A stretch of DNA of 64,000 nucleotides from contig JAZGUH010000626.1 in assembly GCA_037893225.1 (NCBI GenBank), forward strand, positions 434,001-498,000, read 5' to 3'. Position numbers and translations under genes: made by a program. The notes beneath the pieces are model-generated. The model saw only the letters and a program-made list of their open reading frames with translations, made no database searches and was not told the DNA's origin. Positions 41,087 to 54,734 of the stretch are shown here, piece by piece. This stretch comes from Hippasteria phrygiana (taxonomy: Eukaryota > Echinodermata > Asteroidea > Valvatida > Goniasteridae). Numbering within the stretch: position 1 is the first letter of the stretch; every line of letters starts with the position of its first letter.

Positions 41087-42011
41087 GCAATTATGAATGA
41101 GTAAAGCAAGTCATACCCCATGGAATTTGACAGGCATGGAGCAATAAATAGACGGTAACATGTACACAGATGTTGGCCGGAAAGAAAATAAACATTGCGA
41201 GGTTTGAATTTTCTCCACAAGTTTTAACTCTAAGAAGCCGCCGATAATTGCAACATGTAGCGCCAGATCTAAGCTATCCATACATGTCAAAATTACTGAA
41301 TTTGGTTTATATTTCATGCAATTATGAATGAGTAAAGCAAGTCATACCCTAGGGAATTTGACAGGCATGGAGCAATAAATAGACGGTAACATGTACACAG
41401 ATGTTGGCCGGAAAGAAAATAAACATTGCGAGGTTTGAATTTTCTCCACAAGTTTTAACTCTAAGAAGCCGCCGATAATTGCAACATGTAGCGCCAGATC
41501 TAAGCTATCCATACATGTCAAAATTACTGAATTTGGTTGATATTTCATGCAATTATGAATGAGTAAAGCAAGTCCATACCCCAGGGAATTTGACATGCAT
41601 GGAGCAATAAATAAGATGTAATCTGCACACAGATGGTGGCCGGGAAGAAAATAAACATTGCGAGGTTTGAATTTTCTCCACAAGTGTTAACTCTAAGAAG
41701 ACGCCGATAATTGCAACATGTAGCGCCAGATCTAAGCTATCCATACATGTCAAAATTACTGTATTTGGTTTATATTTCATGCAATTATGAATGAGTAAAG
41801 CAAGTCATACCCTAGGGAATTTGACAGGCATGGAGCAATAAATAGACGGTAACATGTACACAGATGTTGGCCGGAAAGAAAATAAACATTGCGAGGTTTG
41901 AATTTTCTCCACAAGTGTTAACTCTAAAAAGACGCCGATAATTGCAACATGTAGCGCCAGATCTAAGCTATCCATACATGTCAAAATTACTGTATTTGGT
42001 TTATATTTCAT
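41087..42011. repeat. h-led four-mer with D''/V hybrid
   Basis: The order is h Q D''/V V (925 bp). It corresponds to the 1387-bp block h Q D'' t V V but is 462 bp (two monomers) shorter. The monomer 41549-41780 starts as D'' (AAGATGTAATC, GGTGGCCGGG) and ends as V (GACGCC, TGTATTT). CCATGG is at 41118-41123. Confidence 0.88.
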
Positions 42012-42705
42012 GCAATTATGAATGAGTAAAGCAAGTCATACCCTAGGGAATTTGACAGGCATGGAGCAATAAATAGACGGTAACATGTACACAGATGTTG
42101 GCCGGAAAGAAAATAAACATTGCGAGGTTTGAATTTTCTCCACAAGTTTTAACTCTAAGAAGCCGCCGATAATTGCAACATGTAGCGCCAGATCTAAGCT
42201 ATCCATACATGTCACAATTACTGAATTTGGTTGATATTTCATGCAATTATGAATGAGTAAAGCAAGTCCATACCCCAGGGAATTTGACATGCATGGAGCA
42301 ATAAATAAGAGGTAATCTGCACACAGATGGTGGCCGGGAAGAAAATAAACATTGCGAGGTTTGAATTTTCTCCACAAGTATTAACTCTAAGAAGCCGCCG
42401 ATAATTGCAACATGTAGCGCCAGATCTAAGCTATCCATACATGTCAAAATTACTGAATTTGGTTTATATTTCATGCAATTATGAATGAGTAAAGCAAGTC
42501 ATACCCCAGGGAATTTGACAGGCATGGAGCAATAAATAGACGGTAACATGTACACAGATGTTGGCCGGAAAGAAAATAAACATTGCGAGGTTTGAATTTT
42601 CTCCACAAGTTTTAACTCTAAGAAGCCGCCGATAATTGCAACATGTAGCGCCAGATCTAAGCTATCCATACATGTCAAAATTACTGTATTTGGTTTATAT
42701 TTCAT
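42012..42705. repeat. Q' D' t trimer
   Basis: The standard Q' D' pair (CACAATT, GTATTAAC) plus t, leading into the 1388-bp repeat. No unusual bases seen. Confidence 0.85.
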
Positions 42706-44093
42706 GCAATTATGAATGAGTAAAGCAAGTCATACCCTAGGGAATTTGACAGGCATGGAGCAATAAATAGACGGTAACATGTACACAGATGTTGGCCGGG
42801 AAGAAAATAAACATTGCGAGGTTTAAATTTTCTCCACAAGTGTTAACTCTAAGAAGACGCCGATAATTGCAACATGTAGCGCCAGATCTAAGCTATCCAT
42901 ACATGTCACAATTACTGTATTTGGTTTATATTTCATGCAATTATGAATGAGTAAAGCAAGTCATACCCTAGGGAATTTGACAGGCATGGAGCAATAAATA
43001 GACGGTAACATGTACACAGATGTTGGCCGGAAAGAAAATAAACATTGCGAGGTTTGAATTTTCTCCACAAGTTTTAACTCTAAGAAGCCGCCGATAATTG
43101 CAACATGTAGCGCCAGATCTAAGCTATCCATACATGTCAAAATTACTGAATTTGGTTGATATTTCATGCAATTATGAATGAGTAAAGCAAGTCCATACCC
43201 CAGGGAATTTGACATGCATGGAGCAATAAATAGACGGTAACATGTACACAGATGTTGGCCGGAAAGAAAATAAACATTGCGAGGTTTGAATTTTCTCCAC
43301 AAGTTTTAACTCTAAGAAGCCGCCGATAATTGCAACATGTAGCGCCAGATCTAAGCTATCCATACATGTCAAAATTACTGCATTTGGTTGATATTTCATG
43401 CAATTATGAATGAATAAAGCAAGTCCATACCCCAGGGAATTTGACATGCATGGAGCAATAAATAGAAGGTAATATGTACACAGATGTTGGCCGGAAAGAA
43501 AATAAACATTGCGAGGTTTGAATTTTCTCCACAAGTGTTAACTCTAAGAAGCCGCCGATAATTGCAACATGTAGCGCCAGATCTAAGCTATCCATACATG
43601 TCAAAATTACTGCATTTGGTTGATATTTCATGCAATTATGAATGAATAAAGCAAGTCATACCCCAGGGAATTTGACAGGCATGGAGCAATAAATAGACGG
43701 TAACATGTACACAGATGTTGGCCGGAAAGAAAATAAACATTGCGAGGTTTGAATTTTCTCCACAAGTTTTAACTCTAAGAAGCCGCCGATAATTGCAACA
43801 TGTAGCGCCAGATCTAAGCTATCCATACATGTCAAAATTACTGAATTTGGTTTATATTTCATGCAATTATGAATGAGTAAAGCAAGTCATACCCCAGGGA
43901 ATTTGACAGGCATGGAGCAATAAATAGACGGTAACATGTACACAGATGTTGGCCGGAAAGAAAATAAACATTGCGAGGTTTGAATTTTCTCCACAAGTTT
44001 TAACTCTAAGAAGCCGCCGATAATTGCAACATGTAGCGCCAGATCTAAGCTATCCATACATGTCAAAATTACTGTATTTGGTTTATATTTCAT
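42706..44093. repeat. 1388-bp repeat, copy A (W0 Q N1 N2a s t)
   Basis: Six monomers. N2a (43400-43631) is an unusual N2 that ends TGCATTTGGTTGAT like N1. It is followed by GAATGAATAAAG with AGTCATACCCC and no extra C. The same combination recurs 1388 bp later. Confidence 0.9.
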
Positions 44094-45712
44094 GCAATTA
44101 TGAATGAGTAAAGCAAGTCATACCCTAGGGAATTTGACAGGCATGGAGCAATAAATAGACGGTAACATGTACACAGATGTTGGCCGGGAAGAAAATAAAC
44201 ATTGCGAGGTTTAAATTTTCTCCACAAGTGTTAACTCTAAGAAGACGCCGATAATTGCAACATGTAGCGCCAGATCTAAGCTATCCATACATGTCACAAT
44301 TACTGTATTTGGTTTATATTTCATGCAATTATGAATGAGTAAAGCAAGTCATACCCTAGGGAATTTGACAGGCATGGAGCAATAAATAGACGGTAACATG
44401 TACACAGATGTTGGCCGGAAAGAAAATAAACATTGCGAGGTTTGAATTTTCTCCACAAGTTTTAACTCTAAGAAGCCGCCGATAATTGCAACATGTAGCG
44501 CCAGATCTAAGCTATCCATACATGTCAAAATTACTGAATTTGGTTGATATTTCATGCAATTATGAATGAGTAAAGCAAGTCCATACCCCAGGGAATTTGA
44601 CATGCATGGAGCAATAAATAGACGGTAACATGTACACAGATGTTGGCCGGAAAGAAAATAAACATTGCGAGGTTTGAATTTTCTCCACAAGTTTTAACTC
44701 TAAGAAGCCGCCGATAATTGCAACATGTAGCGCCAGATCTAAGCTATCCATACATGTCAAAATTACTGCATTTGGTTGATATTTCATGCAATTATGAATG
44801 AATAAAGCAAGTCCATACCCCAGGGAATTTGACATGCATGGAGCAATAAATAGAAGGTAATATGTACACAGATGTTGGCCGGAAAGAAAATAAACATTGC
44901 GAGGTTTGAATTTTCTCCACAAGTGTTAACTCTAAGAAGCCGCCGATAATTGCAACATGTAGCGCCAGATCTAAGCTATCCATACATGTCAAAATTACTG
45001 CATTTGGTTGATATTTCATGCAATTATGAATGAATAAAGCAAGTCATACCCCAGGGAATTTGACAGGCATGGAGCAATAAATAGACGGTAACATGTACAC
45101 AGATGTTGGCCGGAAAGAAAATAAACATTGCGAGGTTTGAATTTTCTCCACAAGTTTTAACTCTAAGAAGCCGCCGATAATTGCAACATGTAGCGCCAGA
45201 TCTAAGCTATCCATACATGTCAAAATTACTGTATTTGGTTTATATTTCATGCAATTATGAATGAGTAAAGCAAGTCATACCCTAGGGAATTTGACAGGCA
45301 TGGAGCAATAAATAGACGGTAACATGTACACAGATGTTGGCCGGAAAGAAAATAAACATTGCGAGGTTTGAATTTTCTCCACAAGTGTTAACTCTAAGAA
45401 GACGCCGATAATTGCAACATGTAGCGCCAGATCTAAGCTATCCATACATGTCAAAATTACTGTATTTGGTTTATATTTCATGCAATTATGAATGAGTAAA
45501 GCAAGTCATACCCTAGGGAATTTGACAGGCATGGAGCAATAAATAGACGGTAACATGTACACAGATGTTGGCCGGAAAGAAAATAAACATTGCGAGGTTT
45601 GAATTTTCTCCACAAGTGTTAACTCTAAAAAGACGCCGATAATTGCAACATGTAGCGCCAGATCTAAGCTATCCATACATGTCAAAATTACTGTATTTGG
45701 TTTATATTTCAT
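44094..45712. repeat. 1388-bp repeat, copy B (W0 Q N1 N2a t), then V V
   Basis: Matches copy A for the first four monomers, then has t without s. The V V pair follows, the second carrying CTCTAAAAAG. Confidence 0.88.
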
Positions 45713-47099
45713 GCAATTATGAATGAGTAAAGCAAGTCATACCCTAGGGAATTTGACAGGCATGGAGCAATAAATAGACGGTAACATGTACACAGATGTT
45801 GGCCGGAAAGAAAATAAACATTGCGAGGTTTGAATTTTCTCCACAAGTTTTAACTCTAAGAAGCCGCCGATAATTGCAACATGTAGCGCCAGATCTAAGC
45901 TATCCATACATGTCACAATTACTGAATTTGGTTGATATTTCATGCAATTATGAATGAGTAAAGCAAGTCCATACCCCAGGGAATTTGACATGCATGGAGC
46001 AATAAATAAGAGGTAATCTGCACACAGATGGTGGCCGGGAAGAAAATAAACATTGCGAGGTTTGAATTTTCTCCACAAGTATTAACTCTAAGAAGCCGCC
46101 GATAATTGCAACATGTAGCGCCAGATCTAAGCTATCCATACATGTCAAAATTACTGAATTTGGTTTATATTTCATGCAATTATGAATGAGTAAAGCAAGT
46201 CATACCCCAGGGAATTTGACAGGCATGGAGCAATAAATAGACGGTAACATGTACACAGATGTTGGCCGGAAAGAAAATAAACATTGCGAGGTTTGAATTT
46301 TCTCCACAAGTTTTAACTCTAAGAAGCCGCCGATAATTGCAACATGTAGCGCCAGATCTAAGCTATCCATACATGTCAAAATTACTGTATTTGGTTTATA
46401 TTTCATGCAATTATGAATGAGTAAAGCAAGTCATACCCTAGGGAATTTGACAGGCATGGAGCAATAAATAGACGGTAACATGTACACAGATGTTGGCCGG
46501 GAAGAAAATAAACATTGCGAGGTTTAAATTTTCTCCACAAGTGTTAACTCTAAGAAGACGCCGATAATTGCAACATGTAGCGCCAGATCTAAGCTATCCA
46601 TACATGTCACAATTACTGTATTTGGTTTATATTTCATGCAATTATGAATGAGTAAAGCAAGTCATACCCTAGGGAATTTGACAGGCATGGAGCAATAAAT
46701 AGACGGTAACATGTACACAGATGTTGGCCGGAAAGAAAATAAACATTGCGAGGTTTGAATTTTCTCCACAAGTGTTAACTCTAAGAAGACGCCGATAATT
46801 GCAACATGTAGCGCCAGATCTAAGCTATCCATACATGTCAAAATTACTGTATTTGGTTTATATTTCATGCAATTATGAATGAGTAAAGCAAGTCATACCC
46901 TAGGGAATTTGACAGGCATGGAGCAATAAATAGACGGTAACATGTACACAGATGTTGGCCGGAAAGAAAATAAACATTGCGAGGTTTGAATTTTCTCCAC
47001 AAGTGTTAACTCTAAAAAGACGCCGATAATTGCAACATGTAGCGCCAGATCTAAGCTATCCATACATGTCAAAATTACTGTATTTGGTTTATATTTCAT
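45713..47099. repeat. 1387-bp six-mer variant (Q' D' t W0 V V)
   Basis: A six-mer with W0 V V in the last three places instead of V E V. It is followed by another Q' D' t W0 at +1387 (47100). The second V has CTCTAAAAAG. Confidence 0.88.
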
Positions 47100-50000
47100 G
47101 CAATTATGAATGAGTAAAGCAAGTCATACCCTAGGGAATTTGACAGGCATGGAGCAATAAATAGACGGTAACATGTACACAGATGTTGGCCGGAAAGAAA
47201 ATAAACATTGCGAGGTTTGAATTTTCTCCACAAGTTTTAACTCTAAGAAGCCGCCGATAATTGCAACATGTAGCGCCAGATCTAAGCTATCCATACATGT
47301 CACAATTACTGAATTTGGTTGATATTTCATGCAATTATGAATGAGTAAAGCAAGTCCATACCCCAGGGAATTTGACATGCATGGAGCAATAAATAAGAGG
47401 TAATCTGCACACAGATGGTGGCCGGGAAGAAAATAAACATTGCGAGGTTTGAATTTTCTCCACAAGTATTAACTCTAAGAAGCCGCCGATAATTGCAACA
47501 TGTAGCGCCAGATCTAAGCTATCCATACATGTCAAAATTACTGAATTTGGTTTATATTTCATGCAATTATGAATGAGTAAAGCAAGTCATACCCCAGGGA
47601 ATTTGACAGGCATGGAGCAATAAATAGACGGTAACATGTACACAGATGTTGGCCGGAAAGAAAATAAACATTGCGAGGTTTGAATTTTCTCCACAAGTTT
47701 TAACTCTAAGAAGCCGCCGATAATTGCAACATGTAGCGCCAGATCTAAGCTATCCATACATGTCAAAATTACTGTATTTGGTTTATATTTCATGCAATTA
47801 TGAATGAGTAAAGCAAGTCATACCCTAGGGAATTTGACAGGCATGGAGCAATAAATAGACGGTAACATGTACACAGATGTTGGCCGGGAAGAAAATAAAC
47901 ATTGCGAGGTTTAAATTTTCTCCACAAGTGTTAACTCTAAGAAGACGCCGATAATTGCAACATGTAGCGCCAGATCTAAGCTATCCATACATGTCACAAT
48001 TACTGTATTTGGTTTATATTTCATGCAATTATGAATGAGTAAAGCAAGTCATACCCTAGGGAATTTGACAGGCATGGAGCAATAAATAGACGGTAACATG
48101 TACACAGATGTTGGCCGGAAAGAAAATAAACATTGCGAGGTTTGAATTTTCTCCACAAGTTTTAACTCTAAGAAGCCGCCGATAATTGCAACATGTAGCG
48201 CCAGATCTAAGCTATCCATACATGTCAAAATTGCTGAATTTGGTTGATATTTCATGCAATTATGAATGAGTAAAGCAAGTCCATACCCCAGGGAATTTGA
48301 CATGCATGGAGCAATAAATAGACGGTAACATGTACACAGATGTTGGCCGGAAAGAAAATAAACATTGCGAGGTTTGAATTTTCTCCACAAGTTTTAACTC
48401 TAAGAAGCCGCCGATAATTGCAACATGTAGCGCCAGATCTAAGCTATCCATACATGTCAAAATTACTGCATTTGGTTGATATTTCATGCAATTATGAATG
48501 AATAAAGCAAGTCCATACCCCAGGGAATTTGACATGCATGGAGCAATAAATAGAAGGTAATATGTACACAGATGTTGGCCGGAAAGAAAATAAACATTGC
48601 GAGGTTTGAATTTTCTCCACAAGTGTTAACTCTAAGAAGCCGCCGATAATTGCAACATGTAGCGCCAGATCTAAGCTATCCATACATGTCAAAATTACTG
48701 CATTTGGTTGATATTTCATGCAATTATGAATGAATAAAGCAAGTCCATACCCCAGGGAATTTGACAGGCATGGAGCAATAAATAGACGGTAACATGTACA
48801 CAGATGTTGGCCGGAAAAAAAATAAACATTGCGAGGTTTGAATTTTCTCCACAAGTTTTAACTCTAAGAAGCCGCCGATGATTGCAACATGTAGCGCCAG
48901 ATCTAAGCTATCCATACATGTCAAAATTACTGTATTTGGTTTATATTTCATGCAATTATGAATGAGTAAAGCAAGTCATACCCCAGGGAATTTGACAGGC
49001 ATGGAGCAATAAATAGACGGTAACATGTACACAGATGTTGGCCGGAAAGAAAATAAACATTGCGAGGTTTGAATTTTCTCCACAAGTTTTAACTCTAAGA
49101 AGCCGCCGATAATTGCAACATGTAGCGCCAGATCTAAGCTATCCATACATGTCAAAATTACTGTATTTGGTTTATATTTCATGCAATTATGAATGAGTAA
49201 AGCAAGTCATACCCTAGGGAATTTGACAGGCATGGAGCAATAAATAGACGGTAACATGTACACAGATGTTGGCCGGGAAGAAAATAAACATTGCGAGGTT
49301 TGAATTTTCTCCACAAGTGTTAACTCTAAGAAGACGCCGATAATTGCAACATGTAGCGCCAGATCTAAGCTATCCATACATGTCACAATTACTGTATTTG
49401 GTTTATATTTCATGCAATTATGAATGAGTAAAGCAAGTCATACCCTAGGGAATTTGACAGGCATGGAGCAATAAATAGACGGTAACATGTACACAGATGT
49501 TGGCCGGAAAGAAAATAAACATTGCGAGGTTTGAATTTTCTCCACAAGTGTTAACTCTAAGAAGACGCCGATAATTGCAACATGTAGCGCCAGATCTAAG
49601 CTATCCATACATGTCACAATTACTGTATTTGGTTTATATTTCATGCAATTATGAATGAGTAAAGCAAGTCATACCCTAGGGAATTTGACAGGCATGGAGC
49701 AATAAATAGACGGTAACATGTACACAGATGTTGGCCGGAAAGAAAATAAACATTGCGAGGTTTGAATTTTCTCCACAAGTTTTAACTCTAAGAAGCCGCC
49801 GATAATTGCAACATGTAGCGCCAGATCTAAGCTATCCATACATGTCAAAATTACTGAATTTGGTTGATATTTCATGCAATTATGAATGAGTAAAGCAAGT
49901 CCATACCCCAGGGAATTTGACATGCATGGAGCAATAAATAGACGGTAACATGTACACAGATGTTGGCCGGAAAGAAAATAAACATTGCGAGGTTTGAATT

Positions 50001-51263
50001 TTCTCCACAAGTTTTAACTCTAAGAAGCCGCCGATAATTGCAACATGTAGCGCCAGATCTAAGCTATCCATACATGTCAAAATTACTGCATTTGGTTGAT
50101 ATTTCATGCAATTATGAATGAATAAAGCAAGTCCATACCCCAGGGAATTTGACATGCATGGAGCAATAAATAGAAGGTAATATGTACACAGATGTTGGCC
50201 GGAAAGAAAATAAACATTGCGAGGTTTGAATTTTCTCCACAAGTTTTAACTCTAAGAAGCCGCCGATAATTGCAACATGTAGCGCCAGATCTAAGCTATC
50301 CATACATGTCAAAATTACTGAATTTGGTTGATATTTCATGCAATTATGAATGAGTAAAGCAAGTCATACCCTAGGGAATTTGACAGGCATGGAGCAATAA
50401 ATAGACGGTAACATGTACACAGATGTTGGACGGAAAGAAAATAAACATTGCGAGGTTTGAATTTTCTCCACAAGTTTTAACTCTAAGAAGCCGCCGATAA
50501 TTGCAACATGTAGCGCCAGATCTAAGCTATCCATACATGTCAAAATTACTGTATTTGGTTTATATTTCATGCAATTATGAATGAGTAAAGCAAGTCATAC
50601 CCTAGGGAATTTGACAGGCATGGAGCAATAAATAGACGGTAACATGTACACAGATGTTGGCCGGAAAGAAAATAAACATTGCGAGGTTTGAATTTTCTCC
50701 ACAAGTGTTAACTCTAAGAAGACGCCGATAATTGCAACATGTAGCGCCAGATCTAAGCTATCCATACATGTCAAAATTACTGTATTTGGTTTATATTTCA
50801 TGCAATTATGAATGAGTAAAGCAAGTCATACCCTAGGGAATTTGACAGGCATGGAGCAATAAATAGACGGTAACATGTACACAGATGTTGGCCGGAAAGA
50901 AAATAAACATTGCGAGGTTTGAATTTTCTCCTCAAGTTTTAACTCTAAGAAGCCGCCGATAATTGCAACATGTAGCGCCAGATCTAAGCTATCCATACAT
51001 GTCAAAATTACTGAATTTGGTTTATATTTCATGCAATTATGAATGAGTAAAGCAAGTCATACCCTAGGGAATTTGACAGGCATGGAGCAATAAATAGACG
51101 GTAACATGTACACAGATGTTGGCCGGAAAGAAAATAAACATTGCGAGGTTTGAATTTTCTCCACAAGTGTTAACTCTAAGAAGACGCCGATAATTGCAAC
51201 ATGTAGCGCCAGATCTAAGCTATCCATACATGTCAAAATTACTGTATTTGGTTTATATTTCAT
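47100..51263. repeat. Q' D' t W0 Q N1 N2 N3 t W W Q N1 N2 T V E V
   Basis: An irregular stretch of eighteen monomers. The Q at 48025-48255 has a private A-to-G at 48233. Two W-like monomers stand side by side (49183-49644), the second with GGAAAG. The T at 50340-50570 has a private C-to-A at 50430 that breaks GGCCGG. The last three monomers are V E V as in the six-mer. Confidence 0.82.
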
Positions 51264-54200
51264 GCAATTATGAATGAGTAAAGCAAGTCATACCCTAGGG
51301 AATTTGACAGGCATGGAGCAATAAATAGACGGTAACATGTACACAGATGTTGGCCGGAAAGAAAATAAACATTGCGAGGTTTGAATTTTCTCCACAAGTT
51401 TTAACTCTAAGAAGCCGCCGATAATTGCAACATGTAGCGCCAGATCTAAGCTATCCATACATGTCACAATTACTGAATTTGGTTGATATTTCATGCAATT
51501 ATGAATGAGTAAAGCAAGTCCATACCCCAGGGAATTTGACATGCATGGAGCAATAAATAAGAGGTAATCTGCACACAGATGGTGGCCGGGAAGAAAATAA
51601 ACATTGCGAGGTTTGAATTTTCTCCACAAGTATTAACTCTAAGAAGCCGCCGATAATTGCAACATGTAGCGCCAGATCTAAGCTATCCATACATGTCAAA
51701 ATTACTGAATTTGGTTTATATTTCATGCAATTATGAATGAGTAAAGCAAGTCATACCCCAGGGAATTTGACAGGCATGGAGCAATAAATAGACGGTAACA
51801 TGTACACAGATGTTGGCCGGAAAGAAAATAAACATTGCGAGGTTTGAATTTTCTCCACAAGTTTTAACTCTAAGAAGCCGCCGATAATTGCAACATGTAG
51901 CACCAGATCTAAGCTATCCATACATGTCAAAATTACTGTATTTGGTTTATATTTCATGCAATTATGAATGAGTAAAGCAAGTCATACCCTAGGGAATTTG
52001 ACAGGCATGGAGCAATAAATAGACGGTAACATGTACACAGATGTTGGCCGGGAAGAAAATAAACATTGCGAGGTTTAAATTTTCTCCACAAGTGTTAACT
52101 CTAAGAAGACGCCGATAATTGCAACATGTAGCGCCAGATCTAAGCTATCCATACATGTCACAATTACTGTATTTGGTTTATATTTCATGCAATTATGAAT
52201 GAGTAAAGCAAGTCATACCCTAGGGAATTTGACAGGCATGGAGCAATAAATAGACGGTAACATGTACACAGATGTTGGCCGGAAAGAAAATAAACATTGC
52301 GAGGTTTGAATTTTCTCCACAAGTTTTAACTCTAAGAAGCCGCCGATAATTGCAACATGTAGCGCCAGATCTAAGCTATCCATACATGTCAAAATTACTG
52401 AATTTGGTTGATATTTCATGCAATTATGAATGAGTAAAGCAAGTCCATACCCCAGGGAATTTGACATGCATGGAGCAATAAATAGACGGTAACATGTACA
52501 CAGATGTTGGCCGGAAAGAAAATAAACATTGCGAGGTTTGAATTTTCTCCACAAGTTTTAACTCTAAGAAGCCGCCGATAATTGCAACATGTAGCGCCAG
52601 ATCTAAGCTATCCATACATGTCAAAATTACTGCATTTGGTTGATATTTCATGCAATTATGAATGTATAAAGCAAGTCCATACCCCAGGGAATTTGACATG
52701 CATGGAGCAATAAATAGAAGGTAATATGTACACAGATGTTGGCCGGAAAGAAAATAAACATTGCGAGGTTTGAATTTTCTCCACAAGTGTTAACTCTAAG
52801 AAGCCGCCGATAATTGCAACATGTAGCGCCAGATCTAAGCTATCCATACATGTCAAAATTACTGAATTTGGTTGATATTTCATGCAATTATGAATGAGTA
52901 AAGCAAGTCCATACCCCAGGGAATTTGACATGGATGGAGCAATAAATAGACGGTAACATGTACACAGATGTTGGCCGGAAAAAAAATAAACATTGCGAGG
53001 TTTGAATTTTCTCCACAAGTTTTAACTCTAAGAAGCCGCCGATGATTGCAACATGTAGCGCCAGATCTAAGCTATCCATACATGTCAAAATTACTGTATT
53101 TGGTTTATATTTCATGCAATTATGAATGAGTAAAGCAAGTCATACCCCAGGGAATTTGACAGGCATGGAGCAATAAATAGAAGGTAATATGCACACAGAT
53201 GTTGGCCGGAAAGAAAATAAACATTGCGAGGTTTGAATTTTCTCCACAAGTTTTAACTCTAAGAAGCCGCCGATAATTGCAACATGTAGCGCCAGATCTA
53301 AGCTATCCATACAAGTCAAAATTACTGAATTTGGTTGATATTTCATGCAATTATGAATGAGTAAAGCAAGTCCATACCCCAGGGAATTTGACATGCATGG
53401 AGCAATAAATAGACGGTAACATGTACACAGATGTTGGCCGGAAAGAAAATAGACATTGCGAGGTTTGAATTTTCTCCACAAGTTTTAACTCTAAGAAGCC
53501 GCCGATAATTGCAACATGTAGCGCCAGATCTAAGCTATCCATACATGTCAAAATTACTGAATTTGGTTTATATTTCATGCAATTATGAATGAGTAAAGCA
53601 AGTCATACCCCAGGGAATTTGACAGGCATGGAGCAATAAATAGACGGTAACATGTACACAGATGTTGGCCGGAAAGAAAATAAACATTGCGAGGTTTGAA
53701 TTTTCTCCACAAGTTTTAACTCTAAGAAGCCGCCGATAATTGCAACATGTAGCGCCAGATCTAAGCTATCCATACATGTCAAAATTACTGTATTTGGTTT
53801 ATATTTCATGCAATTATGAATGAGTAAAGCAAGTCATACCCTAGGGAATTTGACAGGCATGGAGCAATAAATAGACGGTAACATGTACACAGATGTTGGC
53901 CGGAAAGAAAATAAACATTGCGAGGTTTGAATTTTCTCCACAAGTTTTAACTCTAAGAAGCCGCCGATAATTGCAACATGTAGCGCCAGATCTAAGCTAT
54001 CCATACATGTCACAATTACTGAATTTGGTTGATATTTCATGCAATTATGAATGAGTAAAGCAAGTCCATACCCCAGGGAATTTGACATGCATGGAGCAAT
54101 AAATAAGAGGTAATCTGCACACAGATGGTGGCCGGGAAGAAAATAAACATTGCGAGGTTTGAATTTTCTCCACAAGTATTAACTCTAAGAAGCCGCCGAT

Positions 54201-54734
54201 AATTGCAACATGTAGCGCCAGATCTAAGCTATCCATACATGTCAAAATTACTGAATTTGGTTTATATTTCATGCAATTATGAATGAGTAAAGCAAGTCAT
54301 ACCCCAGGGAATTTGACAGGCATGGAGCAATAAATAGACGGTAACATGTACACAGATGTTGGCCGGAAAGAAAATAGACATTGCGAGGTTTGAATTTTCT
54401 CCACAAGTTTTAACTCTAAGAAGCCGCCGATAATTGCAACATGTAGCGCCAGATCTAAGCTATCCATACATGTCAAAATTACTGAATTTGGTTTATATTT
54501 CATGCAATTATGAATGAGTAAAGCAAGTCATACCCCAGGGAATTTGACAGGCATGGAGCAATAAATAGACGGTAACATGTACACAGATGTTGGCCGGAAA
54601 GAAAATAAACATTGCGAGGTTTGAATTTTCTCCACAAGTTTTAACTCTAAGAAGCCGCCGATAATTGCAACATGTAGCGCCAGATCTAAGCTATCCATAC
54701 ATGTCAAAATTACTGTATTTGGTTTATATTTCAT
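51264..54734. repeat. 3471-bp fifteen-mer, copy A
   Basis: The order is Q' D' t W0 Q N1 N2 N3 Q N t Q' D' s t. Private markers are A at 51902 (GCACCAGATC for GCGCCAGATC), GAATGTATAAAG in N2, ACAAGTCAAA in the second Q, and AAAATAGACATT at about 53451. All are found again at +3471. Confidence 0.94.
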
